DNA of 64,000 nucleotides from Marichromatium gracile. Its GTDB lineage: Bacteria > Pseudomonadota > Gammaproteobacteria > Chromatiales > Chromatiaceae. The notes under the pieces were generated by a model. The model ran no database searches. It was not told the DNA's origin and saw only the letters and a list, made by a program, of their open reading frames with translations. The translations under genes and the position numbers were made by a program. Where the stretch lies: positions 62,001-126,000 of the forward strand of contig NZ_SMDC01000001.1 in the NCBI RefSeq assembly GCF_004343155.1, read 5' to 3'. Shown in pieces: positions 9,957-19,161 of the stretch. Numbering within the stretch: the first letter of the stretch is position 1; every line of letters begins with the position of its first letter.

Positions 9957-11271
9957 CCGGCCCGCCCCCTGGGCCGGCCTGCTCGGCGGCCTCGCGCTCG
10001 CCCTGGCGCTCGCGCTCGGCGCGACGCCCGCCACCGCCGCGGTCGAGGCGCTCGACGCCATCGTCGCCGTGGTCAACGACGACGTCATCGTGCAGAGCGA
10101 GGTCGAGCGCGAGATCGAACTGGTGCTGCCGCAGATGCAGCGCGCCGGCACCGCCGCGCCGCCGCGCCCGCAGCTCGAGAAACAGGTGCTCGATCGCCTG
10201 ATCCTCAAGCGGCTGCAGCGCCAGCAGGCCCGCGCGCTCGGCATCGAGGTCGACGAGGCCACCCTCAACGAGGCGCTCGGCGACATCGCCGCGCGCAACG
10301 GTCTCACCATCGCCGAGCTGCAGGCCACGCTCGAGACCGGCGGCATCGACTTTGCCGACTTCCGCGAGGACACCCGCGACCAGATCCTCACCAGCCGACT
10401 GCAGAACCAGGAGGTGGTGAGCAAGATCCGCATCACCGACCAGGAGATCGACCGCTTCCTCGAGCGCGAGTCGAGCCTGCTGATCGAGCGCGAGCGGGTG
10501 CGTCTCCAACACATCCTCATCGCCCTGCCCGAGCAGCCCGACGCCGAGCAGGTCGCACGCGCCGAACGCAAGGCCAAGCAACTGGTGGTCAAGCTACGCG
10601 GCGGCGCCGACTTCGCGGCACTCGCGGCACGCGACTCCGACGGGCGCAACGCGCTGCAGGGCGGCGACCTCGGCTGGTTCGAGATCGGCGCCACCCCGAC
10701 CCTGGTCGCTGACCTGGCGTTGACCCTCAACGAGGGCGAGATCAGCGACCCGATCCGCAGCTCCAGCGGCTATCACATCATCAAGCTCAGCCAGATCGAG
10801 GGCGCCAAGCCGGGCAACCTGCAGCAGACCCATGTGCGCCACATCCTCATCCGCACCAACGAGCTGGTCTCCGACGCCGACGCCAAGCGCCGTCTCTCGG
10901 TGCTGCGCCAGCGCATCCTCGGCGGCGACGACTTCGCCCTGCTCGCCCGCGCCAACTCCGACGACACCGGCTCGGCGCTGCGCGGCGGCGACCTCGGCTG
11001 GGTCAATCCCGGCGACACCGTGCCGGCCTTCGAGGAGGTGATGGACAGGCTCGGGCCGGAGCAGCTCAGCGCCCCCTTCCAGAGCCCCTTCGGCTGGCAT
11101 CTGGTGCAGGTGCTGGAGCGCCGCACCCAGGACTCGGCCGAGGGTGCGATGCGCATCAAGGCACGCGAGGCGCTGCAACAGCGCAAGGCCGAAGAGGCGA
11201 TCGAGCAGTGGCTGCGCCAGCTGCGCGACGAGGCCTATATCGAGATCAGGCTCGACGACCTCGAGCCCTGA
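9937..11271 (+). CDS. surA: Periplasmic chaperone / peptidyl-prolyl isomerase SurA
   Basis: SurA escorts outer-membrane proteins, LptD among them, across the periplasm. The 444-residue product has a signal peptide ending near ATPATAA, an N-terminal chaperone domain starting LDAIVAVVNDDVIVQSEVE, and two parvulin domains beginning about residue 186 (VRLQHILIAL) and 296 (THVRHILIRT), each with a GGDLGW motif. ATG 9937 is preceded by AGAGGA; an upstream in-frame extension inside lptD was rejected. A copy of its last 65 nt is found as debris at 42930-42994. Confidence 0.97.
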   Translation: MGTTRTNRPAPWAGLLGGLALALALALGATPATAAVEALDAIVAVVNDDVIVQSEVEREIELVLPQMQRAGTAAPPRPQLEKQVLDRLILKRLQRQQARALGIEVDEATLNEALGDIAARNGLTIAELQATLETGGIDFADFREDTRDQILTSRLQNQEVVSKIRITDQEIDRFLERESSLLIERERVRLQHILIALPEQPDAEQVARAERKAKQLVVKLRGGADFAALAARDSDGRNALQGGDLGWFEIGATPTLVADLALTLNEGEISDPIRSSSGYHIIKLSQIEGAKPGNLQQTHVRHILIRTNELVSDADAKRRLSVLRQRILGGDDFALLARANSDDTGSALRGGDLGWVNPGDTVPAFEEVMDRLGPEQLSAPFQSPFGWHLVQVLERRTQDSAEGAMRIKAREALQQRKAEEAIEQWLRQLRDEAYIEIRLDDLEP

Positions 11272-11283
11272 GCGGACGAAGAC

Positions 11284-11337
11284 GGCGCCGCGTGGATGCG
11301 GCGCCGGAAGGAGACGGGCGCGCCGCGCGGCGCGCCC
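11284..11337. terminator. Double hairpin between convergent surA and purE
   Basis: GGCGCCGC (11284-11291) pairs with GCGGCGCC (11298-11305). A second, perfectly palindromic GC stem spans 11316-11337. The two stems fill the gap between the converging genes and probably act as a bidirectional terminator, though without clear T-tracts. Confidence 0.6.
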
Positions 11338-11359
11338 GGGGCGAGAGGCAGGTCGCGAC

Positions 11360-11872
11360 TCAGGCGCCGGCCTCGAGCTGGGCGACCTTGTCCATCACCA
11401 GCTTCTCCAGGTCGCGCTTGTACTGCGCCACCCGCTCGCGGATCTCGGGGTCGGACGCGCCGAGGATCTGCGCCGCGAGCAGCCCCGCGTTCTTCGCCCC
11501 GTTGATCGCCACCGTCGCCACCGGCACCCCGGCGGGCATCTGCACGATCGACAGCAGCGAGTCCTCGCCCGACAGGGTCGAGGTCTTCACCGGCACCCCG
11601 ATCACCGGCAACGGCGTCAGCGAGGCGGCCATCCCCGGCAGGTGCGCCGCGCCGCCGGCACCGGCGATGATCACCTGCAGCCCGCGCGCGACGGCCTGCT
11701 CGGCGTACTCGTAGAGCCGACGCGGGGTGCGGTGGGCCGAGACGATGGTCATCTCGTAGGGAATGCCGAGACCGGCCAGGCTGTTGGCCGCCTCCTGCAT
11801 CACCGGCAGGTCCGAATCGCTGCCCATGATGATGCCGACTCGCGCGCGCGCGCGTTCCTGAACCTGGCTCAT
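11360..11872 (-). CDS. purE: N5-carboxyaminoimidazole ribonucleotide mutase PurE
   Basis: PurE converts N5-CAIR, the product of PurK, to CAIR in purine synthesis. The 170-residue length is normal for class I PurE. Signature motifs are [13 protein letters not shown] near residues 13-25, SAHRTPRRL, and [11 protein letters not shown]. The start ATG 11872 overlaps the purK stop by 4 nt (ATGA), so purK-purE form a coupled operon read leftward and purE is its last gene. Confidence 0.98.
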   Translation of the reverse strand: MSQVQERARARVGIIMGSDSDLPVMQEAANSLAGLGIPYEMTIVSAHRTPRRLYEYAEQAVARGLQVIIAGAGGAAHLPGMAASLTPLPVIGVPVKTSTLSGEDSLLSIVQMPAGVPVATVAINGAKNAGLLAAQILGASDPEIRERVAQYKRDLEKLVMDKVAQLEAGA

Positions 11873-13023
11873 GCCTGCTCCTCCCCGGTGATCTCGATCA
11901 GCTCGCGTACCCGCAGCGCCTTCTCGCGCGCCTGTTCGATGTCGGTATCGAGCACGGTGACATGGCCCATCTTGCGAAACGGCGAGGTGGTGGCCTTGCC
12001 GTAGAGGTGCACGCACACGCCCGGGATGGCGAGGGCCTCGGCCATCCCCCGGATCACCGGCCGGCCACGATAGCCGGGCGCGCCGAGCAGATTGATCATC
12101 GCCGCCGGCACCAGCTGGTCGGTCGAGCCGAGCGGCAGCCCCACCACCGCGCGCAGATGCTGCTCGAACTGGTCGGTGACGCAGGCCTCGATGGTGTGAT
12201 GGCCGGAGTTGTGGGTGCGCGGCGCCACCTCGTTGACCAGCAGCGAGCCGTCCTCGGCGAGGAACATCTCGACACCGAACACCCCGACGCCGCCGAGCGC
12301 CTCGACCGTGCGCACCGCCAGGGCGCGCGCCGCCTCGGCCTCGCTGTCGTCGATCGCCGCCGGGGCGAGCAGCATGTCGAGCACGTTCTCGCCGGCGCGG
12401 AAGCACATCTCCACCGGCGGGTAGCAACGGCAGGCGCCGTCGCGCCCACGCGCCACCAGCACCGCGACCTCCTTGCGCGCCGGCACGAAGCGCTCGACCA
12501 GCGAGGGCACCGGCAGGTGACGGTCGAAGTCCTCCGGACGCTTGATGATCGACACCCCGCGCCCGTCGTAACCACCGCGTCGCGCCTTCTGCACCAGCGG
12601 ATAGCCGAAAGCGGCGAAGGCCTCGGGCGTGGGCTCGGGCATCGGCACGAAGGGCGCGGTGGGAATCCCCGCCGCCTCCAGCGCCTGCTTCTGGGTGAGC
12701 TTGTCCTGGATCAGCGCCAGCACCCCCGGCGCCGGATAGATCGCATGCCCCTCCTGCTCGAGCTCGACCAGGGTCTCGGTGCCGATGTCCTCGATGTCGA
12801 AGGTGAGCACGTCGCAGGCATCGGCCAGCTCGCGCAGCTTGGCCGGATCATGATAGTGACCGACGATCTGCTGACCGGCGATCTGCGCCGCGGGCGAACC
12901 CGGCTGCGGATCGAGCACCACGCAGGTGCAGCCGATCCGCTTGGCGGCCTTGGCCATCATGCGGCCGAGCTGGCCACCACCGATGATGCCGATACGGGCA
13001 ATGGGTAAGGAAAATCGATCCAT
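11869..13023 (-). CDS. purK: 5-(carboxyamino)imidazole ribonucleotide synthase PurK
   Basis: PurK carboxylates AIR using ATP and bicarbonate. The 384-residue product has an N-terminal fold with [13 protein letters not shown] at about residues 12-24, an ATP-grasp domain with [13 protein letters not shown], and [13 protein letters not shown], the metal and substrate-binding region typical of PurK. ATG 13023 was chosen because the family starts just before [10 protein letters not shown]; an upstream open extension to 13146 has no homology-like sequence. The stop overlaps the purE start. Confidence 0.97.
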   Translation of the reverse strand: MDRFSLPIARIGIIGGGQLGRMMAKAAKRIGCTCVVLDPQPGSPAAQIAGQQIVGHYHDPAKLRELADACDVLTFDIEDIGTETLVELEQEGHAIYPAPGVLALIQDKLTQKQALEAAGIPTAPFVPMPEPTPEAFAAFGYPLVQKARRGGYDGRGVSIIKRPEDFDRHLPVPSLVERFVPARKEVAVLVARGRDGACRCYPPVEMCFRAGENVLDMLLAPAAIDDSEAEAARALAVRTVEALGGVGVFGVEMFLAEDGSLLVNEVAPRTHNSGHHTIEACVTDQFEQHLRAVVGLPLGSTDQLVPAAMINLLGAPGYRGRPVIRGMAEALAIPGVCVHLYGKATTSPFRKMGHVTVLDTDIEQAREKALRVRELIEITGEEQA

Positions 13024-13184
13024 AGTGCAATGATCGGGGATGTGGAAGAAATTGGAAAGCCCTAAAGAATACAGGGGAGTAGTCAGGACAGCGCGTGGAC
13101 GTATCGGCTGGGTCGGGCGACGGTCGCGGGGACGCTGAGACGACATGGTATCGGCTGCGCCCGCGAGTCTCCAGTCTTACCTTC

Positions 13185-13560
13185 CGTGCAAAACCTCGCG
13201 CCCGAGACGTCTGCGGATGCCAACAAGCCTCAATCTCGCCGAAAAACGGGGGGCCGACTTGTCGTAACGGCTGGCAGGTCGTCGACAGGGCTTGAGTCCT
13301 GCCAACGGGCACTCGGTGGCGTTGCGATCGCGGGATTTGCGAAACGTCCGCAGACAGCCAGCCGCAGCGGCGCTTACGCCCTCTGCTTGTCCGCCGCCAG
13401 CGCCGAGACGCATGGCACGGACCGGCGTCGAGTCGATCATCCAGGTCTCCCGCCCGATCCCCCGGTCTCGGGTTACCGGAGGTGCAACCGCTCCAGGCCC
13501 TTGGGCAAGGTGTCGCCCCAGGCCAGCCACGCCATGCCGCCACCGGGCACAGCCCCGGAA
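13185..13560 (-). pseudogene. Degenerate IS5-family (IS427-like) transposase remnant
   Basis: Read on the minus strand, the region contains WMIDSTPVRA (first catalytic Asp context of IS5-type DDE transposases) and, further on, ECPLAGLKPCRRPASRYDKSA, close to the terminal E...F..LK..RR.ATRYDK.A signature. The central part with the second Asp is missing, and the matching pieces lie in shifting frames, so the element is dead. No intact terminal inverted repeats were recognised. It sits at the border between purEK and the polysaccharide locus, a common place for mobile DNA. The rest of the 13024-13705 gap holds nothing else recognisable. Confidence 0.6.
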
Positions 13561-13589
13561 GAGACCCTTGAGCGAAGAGACCCTTGAGC
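13558..13589. repeat. Two tandem copies of a 16-bp unit
   Basis: GAAGAGACCCTTGAGC occurs twice in exact head-to-tail copies (13558-13573 and 13574-13589) next to the transposase remnant. It is probably a slippage product. Confidence 0.75.
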
Positions 13590-13705
13590 ATCGGGCGAGC
13601 GCACCGGCACCGCTGGCTGCAATCAACGCCCTGGGCTTCAAACCTGTGCGATCGAGCCCCCCGTCAGAAACAAGGATCGCCAAACAGACGCAGGACGAAA
13701 ACCCC

Positions 13706-15628
13706 TTACTGGACAAGAGACTGGAACTCGCCGCGGGCCTTGAGCTTGGTCATGAACAGCGAAGCGCCAAACTCAGTCCAGTGCAGTTGGTCAAAATACG
13801 AAAACTTGTTGTTTTCATAGAATGGACATCCGCCAGCACAGAAAACCTCTTCGGTGTCGATAAAGTCGACACCCAGACGACCTGCCATGCTCCTTGCATA
13901 ATCCGTTTCTTCCGGTCTCAACCATCTCTTCTCGTTGAGCGATGCGTTCATCAAGGGCAACGATCTTTGCCCCTTGGTGATCGCATTGATGGATAGCCAT
14001 GTCTCTCCGATCAATGGCTTCGGACCGAAAAAGACAACCTTTATCTCAGGATTCAGAGCCTTTATTTCCGCGACGGCCTGACGATAGAATGCTTCCGCAT
14101 CTTCCGGCTCGCCGGCCATTTGCCAATGAGCGGCATAGACAAATATTTCAGCGTCCTGTATCTCCGGCGAGGAGATCATCGTCGCAAAGTTCTGACGACA
14201 CGACTCCGCGTTCTTTTCAGCCCCCCACTTCGGCATCATGAAGGCGGCGCACTCAAAGCTGGTCTGATAGATCTTCAGACCAAAACGATCGTCGTTCGCC
14301 AATGCCTTGTAGATATCGAATGCCTGACTATCCCCGAAGATCAGTATATTCGTCGCATCGTCACGGAAACCGCTGCCCGAAATCTCCGACCAATACTGCT
14401 CCCGCTCCTGCTTTATCGCCTGCTCATCCATCGCAAGATTGGAATTCAGCCTGAATCCAAACCCGTTACCCAGGTAGGTGGCAAGCCCAACCAGGCCAAT
14501 GCCCGACATGGCGAACACCAGCACCAGGATCTTCTTTCCACCGACCCTGGAGCGAACCCTTTTCTCGACGAACTGGTAGGTCAACCATGCCAACAGGAAG
14601 GCCCCGGCGACACCGAGCAGCCGGGTCGCCACGGCAGGCGAGCCGTCCTCGAGGATATAACCGAAGGAAAGGATCGGCCAATGCCACAGATAAAGCGGAT
14701 AGCTGATCAGGCCGACCCACACGAAGAGTCGGCTTGAAAGCACTTTCTCGTTGACCCATGCCTGAGGCCCGGCAGCGATTATCAAGACGGCGCCAAGCAC
14801 AGGGAACAGCGCCCAATAACCCGGAAACTCGGATCGTTCGTTGATTTGTGTGACGGCAACGATCAAAAACAGCACGCCAACCAAGGAAAAAACATTGGCC
14901 TTGTTTAGAAATGCCTTGCCCTTGCCCGTCTCGACGGCACTGCCAACCGGCTCGGCATACAGTTTCAGCCAGGCCAGCAGACTCCCGGCAAGCAGCTCCC
15001 AGAAGCGGGTCAGCGGAAGGTAAAAAGCGGCTTCCTCGTTGTTTTTTATCGTGACGATACCGAGAGAGAAAGACACGACGAAGACACCCGCGATCAGCCA
15101 GGCAAGGCTTACCCCTTTTCGCCATGCCAGCATGACCAGCAGGGGCCAGAAGATATAGAACTGTTCCTCGACACCCAGACTCCACAAGTGCAGCAAGGGC
15201 TTTAGTTCGGCGGCACTATCGAAATATCCCGACTCCGTAAACAGAACGATGTTGGAGATGAAGGCAGCACCAGAAGCAATATGCTTGCCCAGCTGCTCGT
15301 ACTCGTTCTCCAGCAAGAAATACCAGCCAAAGAGATAACTCGAGAGCAGCACCAGAAAAAGCGCCGGAAAGATCCGCTTCACCCGTCTGCCATAGAAATC
15401 GGACAGACTGAAAGCACCGGCATCAACGCTCTTGAATATGATCGAGGAGATAAGAAAGCCGGAGATCACAAAGAAAACGTCAACGCCAACGAAGCCACCC
15501 CTCAAATGGCTGGGAAAGGCGTGAAAAAGAACGACAAAAAGAACGGCGACAGCCCGGAGCCCGTCAATATCTGGACGATATGCGGGATGACAGCCAGAAT
15601 CTTTACTTGGACGCTTTTCTTTTTCCAT
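13706..15628 (-). CDS. Membrane O-acetyltransferase (acyltransferase 3 plus SGNH domain, OafA/OatA type)
   Basis: The 640-residue product has about ten hydrophobic segments beginning with the acyltransferase-3 signature YRPDIDGLRAVAVLFVVLFH and GGFVGVDVFFVISGFLI. It ends in a periplasmic SGNH-type domain with IFGDSQA and a C-terminal DQLHWTEFGA block that supplies the Asp/His pair. Such fusions move acetyl groups across the inner membrane to O-antigen or other surface sugars. It is the last gene of the minus-strand polysaccharide locus and is clearly less GC-rich than the housekeeping genes, as is common in such loci. ATG 15628 (MEKEKRPS) is preferred over an upstream GTG at 15667. Confidence 0.9.
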   Translation of the reverse strand: MEKEKRPSKDSGCHPAYRPDIDGLRAVAVLFVVLFHAFPSHLRGGFVGVDVFFVISGFLISSIIFKSVDAGAFSLSDFYGRRVKRIFPALFLVLLSSYLFGWYFLLENEYEQLGKHIASGAAFISNIVLFTESGYFDSAAELKPLLHLWSLGVEEQFYIFWPLLVMLAWRKGVSLAWLIAGVFVVSFSLGIVTIKNNEEAAFYLPLTRFWELLAGSLLAWLKLYAEPVGSAVETGKGKAFLNKANVFSLVGVLFLIVAVTQINERSEFPGYWALFPVLGAVLIIAAGPQAWVNEKVLSSRLFVWVGLISYPLYLWHWPILSFGYILEDGSPAVATRLLGVAGAFLLAWLTYQFVEKRVRSRVGGKKILVLVFAMSGIGLVGLATYLGNGFGFRLNSNLAMDEQAIKQEREQYWSEISGSGFRDDATNILIFGDSQAFDIYKALANDDRFGLKIYQTSFECAAFMMPKWGAEKNAESCRQNFATMISSPEIQDAEIFVYAAHWQMAGEPEDAEAFYRQAVAEIKALNPEIKVVFFGPKPLIGETWLSINAITKGQRSLPLMNASLNEKRWLRPEETDYARSMAGRLGVDFIDTEEVFCAGGCPFYENNKFSYFDQLHWTEFGASLFMTKLKARGEFQSLVQ

Positions 15629-15725
15629 CAAAAACAACCTGCCCCCTGCCTGAAAAGCAAGAGGCACAAATCATGAATATTCGAAAAGCGAAAGGATCTT
15701 CACTTCCCAACAAGAGGCATGGCCG

Positions 15726-17999
15726 TCAACGCTCACACGAGCCCTTGAGCCTTTTCAAAAGCCGCAAGGTCTTCCCGAGCCCGCGCCTCAACCACGACGG
15801 TAGTCTCGGACTGCTCGCGACCTTGATGAGCGAATACTTGAAAAAGGCATACGCGGCCATTTTATAGGTCGACTGAGGGTTGATGTAGATGGCTTCTTTT
15901 GCCAGTTGTCTGGGCCCCGCCTCGAACAGGGCCTGTCCTCTTGCCACCGGCGCCACCGGAAGGAGCCTGTGGTAATCCGCCACCATCCCGTCCAAGGTGC
16001 GCGGCGGAGTCTGTTCGAGCCGGCCACGTACCCTGGAGAGAACCTCCCTGTCGTCATCGAGAGAACGCATCAGTTCGACAACCGCCCCGGCATCCAGGTC
16101 ACACAGAAAACCGGTTTCACCATGATCGATGCGATCGACAAAACTCCCCACTCGGGTGGCAACGACAGGTATGCCATAGTGCTGCAGCTCGCCAAGCGTG
16201 TAGGAAAAGGTTTCCGGGACCAGAGAACAGAGCAAGCCGACATGCGGGCGCAAGGCGGAAAGCTCGGCCTGAATCTCTCCCCGGGCATAGTGCTCGACGA
16301 GATGAACGCCGGGAATGCTGGAGAACACATGGCCGCTGACACCACAGCCGATCAGGTAGATGTCCGCAAACCGAGCCAAGGCGGGCAGGACCTGCTCGAG
16401 CAGCCTCAAGCCCTTCGCCTCACTCAGTTTTCCCGGAATCACAACACGCAACCGCCCCGCATCCTCTCCCGCGAGCGATGGGCTGGGCGACAACCCCAAG
16501 CCGTGCGGAATGACATGGGCAGGCAGGGACTCGAGCTGAGGCATCTGGGTACGCCATCGCTCGAGCACGGAACGGACAGGCGTGACCAGCGTGACGGGGT
16601 TGTCCTGCAAGACCCCGACAAAGGCTGCGCGCAACGCCTCCCAGTCCTCCGGGGCACGACTGGTAAAGAATTGATGGCCAGGATTATCCTTCATGCACGC
16701 CCGAAGCCTTTCGCCATCACAGCGGGCGCAGACATCGTTGAACCGGGAATACAGCGCGATACAGAAAGGATAATGGTCATGAGCAACCAGCAAGGTCGGG
16801 AGGCCGGTGCGAAAGACATCGAGCGAGTGACCGATCAGCGAAGAGACGATAACGCCCTGGACCTGATACTCCGAGAGGATCTCGCGCAGGACGGCGCGAT
16901 AATCCAGATTGGCCAGTGCCGTCTCCGTGATTGGCGTGGTCAGTGACCAGACACGGAGCGGCGGCATCGCACTGTAGCTGCTGTAAAGCTCGAGACGCTG
17001 CCCGAACTCCCCCCAGGACCCGATCGACTTCAAGACCAGGTTGACGCGACTCGAATCACCGGCGATGAAATCATCCACCCAGTGACCGAGCCCGCCGCCC
17101 CAGCTATGAGCGATATGCAGCTGAACCGGCTGCGATGAACGGACGGCTGCGGAATCGATGGCTGGCGCATGCCCCTCGTCAAGCCTGGTGCGCAGCCATC
17201 CGAGCAGCTTGCTGGATTTCGACGCAGACTCGATGTAGGCCGAGAGCGCGCTTGACTCACCCAGGCCTCGCTGTTTCGCGGTCAGCAAATTCAGCGCGAC
17301 CAAGCTGACGAGACCGGCGCGCTCGAGACAAACGACCGGGTCCAGGCCCCTGTCTGCCGCCCGTAGAGCGGACAGCCCTTGCGCGGTCAAGTAGCAGCAC
17401 TGGGGGAACAGGATGGGAAGCTGTAGGTGTTGCGTTGCGCCGAGCGCCGCAACCAGCCGGTCGTTGTCCAGCCACGCGGTCATGGCGGCCGCATCGACCG
17501 CGCCCGTTGAACTCGATCCACGCGCGGAGAGACCAGCGCCGTCATCGAGGGGCGGCACCCCCATGCAAAGCGGAGAAATGCAGCCGATCAGGGCGTCGTC
17601 CTTGGCGATGGAACGCAGCCGCGTATCCCACCCGGGCGGCACCAGAAAACCGGCGCCGACAACCATCACCTCGCTGACCGAGGCCGGCAGCGTGCTCAGG
17701 ATGTCGGAGAGACCGTTGCTGACCTGCGGGTGGATCTCGATGCGATCATCGCGCGCGAGATCCAGGCCGACCCGGCTGGAAAGCTCGCTGCAAAACGCCT
17801 GCTCTTCCCGCTCGCTCATCCCCCGGCTAAACCCAGGCAGATAGAGTCGAATCCCGGTCGCGTAGGCAGTATTCGACAACAGCAGGCGCAGGCTCTCGAC
17901 CAGACAGTCATCCCGCACCGTCAAGCCTGTTGTCGCAGGGCCCCCATCAAAGCAAAGCACGCGTTCCACGGTAGCATCAGCGCCGGAGCAACCGGGCAC
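15726..17999 (-). CDS. Large glycosyltransferase (GT4-type C-terminal half, unusual N-terminal domain)
   Basis: The 757-residue protein has two parts. Residues 1 to about 285 resemble no family I can name with certainty, though patterns such as VMVVGAGFLVPPGWDTRL and AMTAWLDNDRLVAALG suggest a degenerate GT-A-like domain. From about residue 290 it looks like a GT-B transferase: HIAHSWGGGLGHWVDDF, then VVIPGKLSEAKGLRLLEQ and PETFSYTLGELQHYGIPVVA, the nucleotide-sugar end of GT4 enzymes. It starts with GTG 17999, overlapping the previous gene by 23 nt; a GTG at 17969 is possible. Its position implies a role in building the exported polysaccharide. Confidence 0.8.
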   Translation of the reverse strand: MPGCSGADATVERVLCFDGGPATTGLTVRDDCLVESLRLLLSNTAYATGIRLYLPGFSRGMSEREEQAFCSELSSRVGLDLARDDRIEIHPQVSNGLSDILSTLPASVSEVMVVGAGFLVPPGWDTRLRSIAKDDALIGCISPLCMGVPPLDDGAGLSARGSSSTGAVDAAAMTAWLDNDRLVAALGATQHLQLPILFPQCCYLTAQGLSALRAADRGLDPVVCLERAGLVSLVALNLLTAKQRGLGESSALSAYIESASKSSKLLGWLRTRLDEGHAPAIDSAAVRSSQPVQLHIAHSWGGGLGHWVDDFIAGDSSRVNLVLKSIGSWGEFGQRLELYSSYSAMPPLRVWSLTTPITETALANLDYRAVLREILSEYQVQGVIVSSLIGHSLDVFRTGLPTLLVAHDHYPFCIALYSRFNDVCARCDGERLRACMKDNPGHQFFTSRAPEDWEALRAAFVGVLQDNPVTLVTPVRSVLERWRTQMPQLESLPAHVIPHGLGLSPSPSLAGEDAGRLRVVIPGKLSEAKGLRLLEQVLPALARFADIYLIGCGVSGHVFSSIPGVHLVEHYARGEIQAELSALRPHVGLLCSLVPETFSYTLGELQHYGIPVVATRVGSFVDRIDHGETGFLCDLDAGAVVELMRSLDDDREVLSRVRGRLEQTPPRTLDGMVADYHRLLPVAPVARGQALFEAGPRQLAKEAIYINPQSTYKMAAYAFFKYSLIKVASSPRLPSWLRRGLGKTLRLLKRLKGSCER

Positions 18000-19161
18000 C
18001 TCGACTCACCAGACGGGCCAGCTTCCAGCTACGTGAATGCTTGATGCGACGCAGCTCATCGAGCGCTTCGCTCAACTGTGCCCGCAGCGCCTCGGCGGGA
18101 AGCTCGTCGAAGTCCGTTGGTGCCGGACCATTGACACGGAACCAGTCGTAATAGGACTGATGGAGGTCTGAGGTGTCGAATGGATCGGGGAAGGCGTCCT
18201 GCAGATCCTGACGGTTGCGATAGACGATCCTCTGCAGCTTGGTGATCGTCTCCCCGTTGCTGTAGCAGGCAAACTTGCACGGCAGCTTGCCGAGCGCGTC
18301 CTGACCGTTCTTGCGACACTCCTCGATATACCAGTCGCGCAGCTTGAAGAGCACCGGGCTGGATTTCCCGTAACGCTTCAGCATGGCCTCCTGGGCGCCG
18401 CTGTCGAACCCGGAGAAGTGATAGAAGCTCAAGGGCTGGCCATTGATCTCGATGCCGTCCTCGATCGACCCCGTTGCCTGTCGGTGGCTGATGTTCCAGG
18501 TTGCGACATTGTATTGAGGATCACGCAGGATCAGCACGTCCTCGAAGAAGCCGGGCGCCAGATCGACCCACCGCTGATCGGTGAACAGTCCGTTGGGGAT
18601 ATCGTCATAACAGAAGTCCACCAGCCGCGCCGCCCACCAGTCGAGAAAACGCCGTCCCTCGCTGCTGGCGGTGTTGACGCCGACGAACCCCAGATTGTAG
18701 ATCCCGTGCTTCAGGGCACTGATCTCGTTGTCGAGAATCCCCTGCAGATCCTCCTCCGGGGCGGTCAGGTGAGGCGTCAGGGCGACGCTGTGCCCGGCAA
18801 GCTTGCCGCTGAGTTCATCCAGACCACCGAAAACAACCATGTCGGGGTCGAAATAGAAGACCTGCGCCGCATCATGCCGTCGTGCGATCTCCTGTGCCGC
18901 CAGGCCTTTCACTGCGGTGCAAAGCTCCACCACGCTGTGCTTGAACACCCAGGCATTGACATCGGCGACCGGCAGATCCTCGATCTGCAGCACACTATCG
19001 AACGGCTCCGCCGCCAGATCGAAACCGCTGGGCGGCGTGTCGCTGAGCATCAAGTGGAAACCAGCATCGGGGCAGACCCGCTTGATCGACGAAGCCAGCA
19101 CACGAGCCTTCGGCAGATAGTTGCTCGTAATGCTGGTAAAGCAGTGAGGCGATGATTTCAT
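17977..19161 (-). CDS. Glycosyltransferase with DxD motif, GT8-like
   Basis: The 394-residue protein begins HCFTSITSNYLPKARVLASSIKRVCPDAGFHLML, the pattern of transferases that start with 'fcT..s.nYl..a..l..Sl'. It carries the metal-binding DPDMVVF (D105, D107) and a middle part with NLGFVGVNT and TDQRWVDLAP. The C-terminus has a short coiled segment and an HSRSWKLARLVSRGARLLRR tail shared with the two GT2 enzymes upstream. The ATG at 19161 overlaps the preceding gene by 4 nt, indicating one transcription unit. The donor and acceptor sugars cannot be read from the sequence. Confidence 0.82.
   Translation of the reverse strand: MKSSPHCFTSITSNYLPKARVLASSIKRVCPDAGFHLMLSDTPPSGFDLAAEPFDSVLQIEDLPVADVNAWVFKHSVVELCTAVKGLAAQEIARRHDAAQVFYFDPDMVVFGGLDELSGKLAGHSVALTPHLTAPEEDLQGILDNEISALKHGIYNLGFVGVNTASSEGRRFLDWWAARLVDFCYDDIPNGLFTDQRWVDLAPGFFEDVLILRDPQYNVATWNISHRQATGSIEDGIEINGQPLSFYHFSGFDSGAQEAMLKRYGKSSPVLFKLRDWYIEECRKNGQDALGKLPCKFACYSNGETITKLQRIVYRNRQDLQDAFPDPFDTSDLHQSYYDWFRVNGPAPTDFDELPAEALRAQLSEALDELRRIKHSRSWKLARLVSRGARLLRR

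Noticed and set aside
7551-10201. Two very long open frames overlapping lptD (antisense 7551-9872 and same-strand 7805-10201)
   Set aside because: Both are by-products of GC3-rich codons in lptD; their products are Arg/Pro- or Val/Ala-rich with no domain.
13177-13716. Functional hypothetical protein in the purK-acyltransferase gap
   Set aside because: Its only recognisable parts are broken IS5-type transposase motifs with the catalytic centre incomplete.
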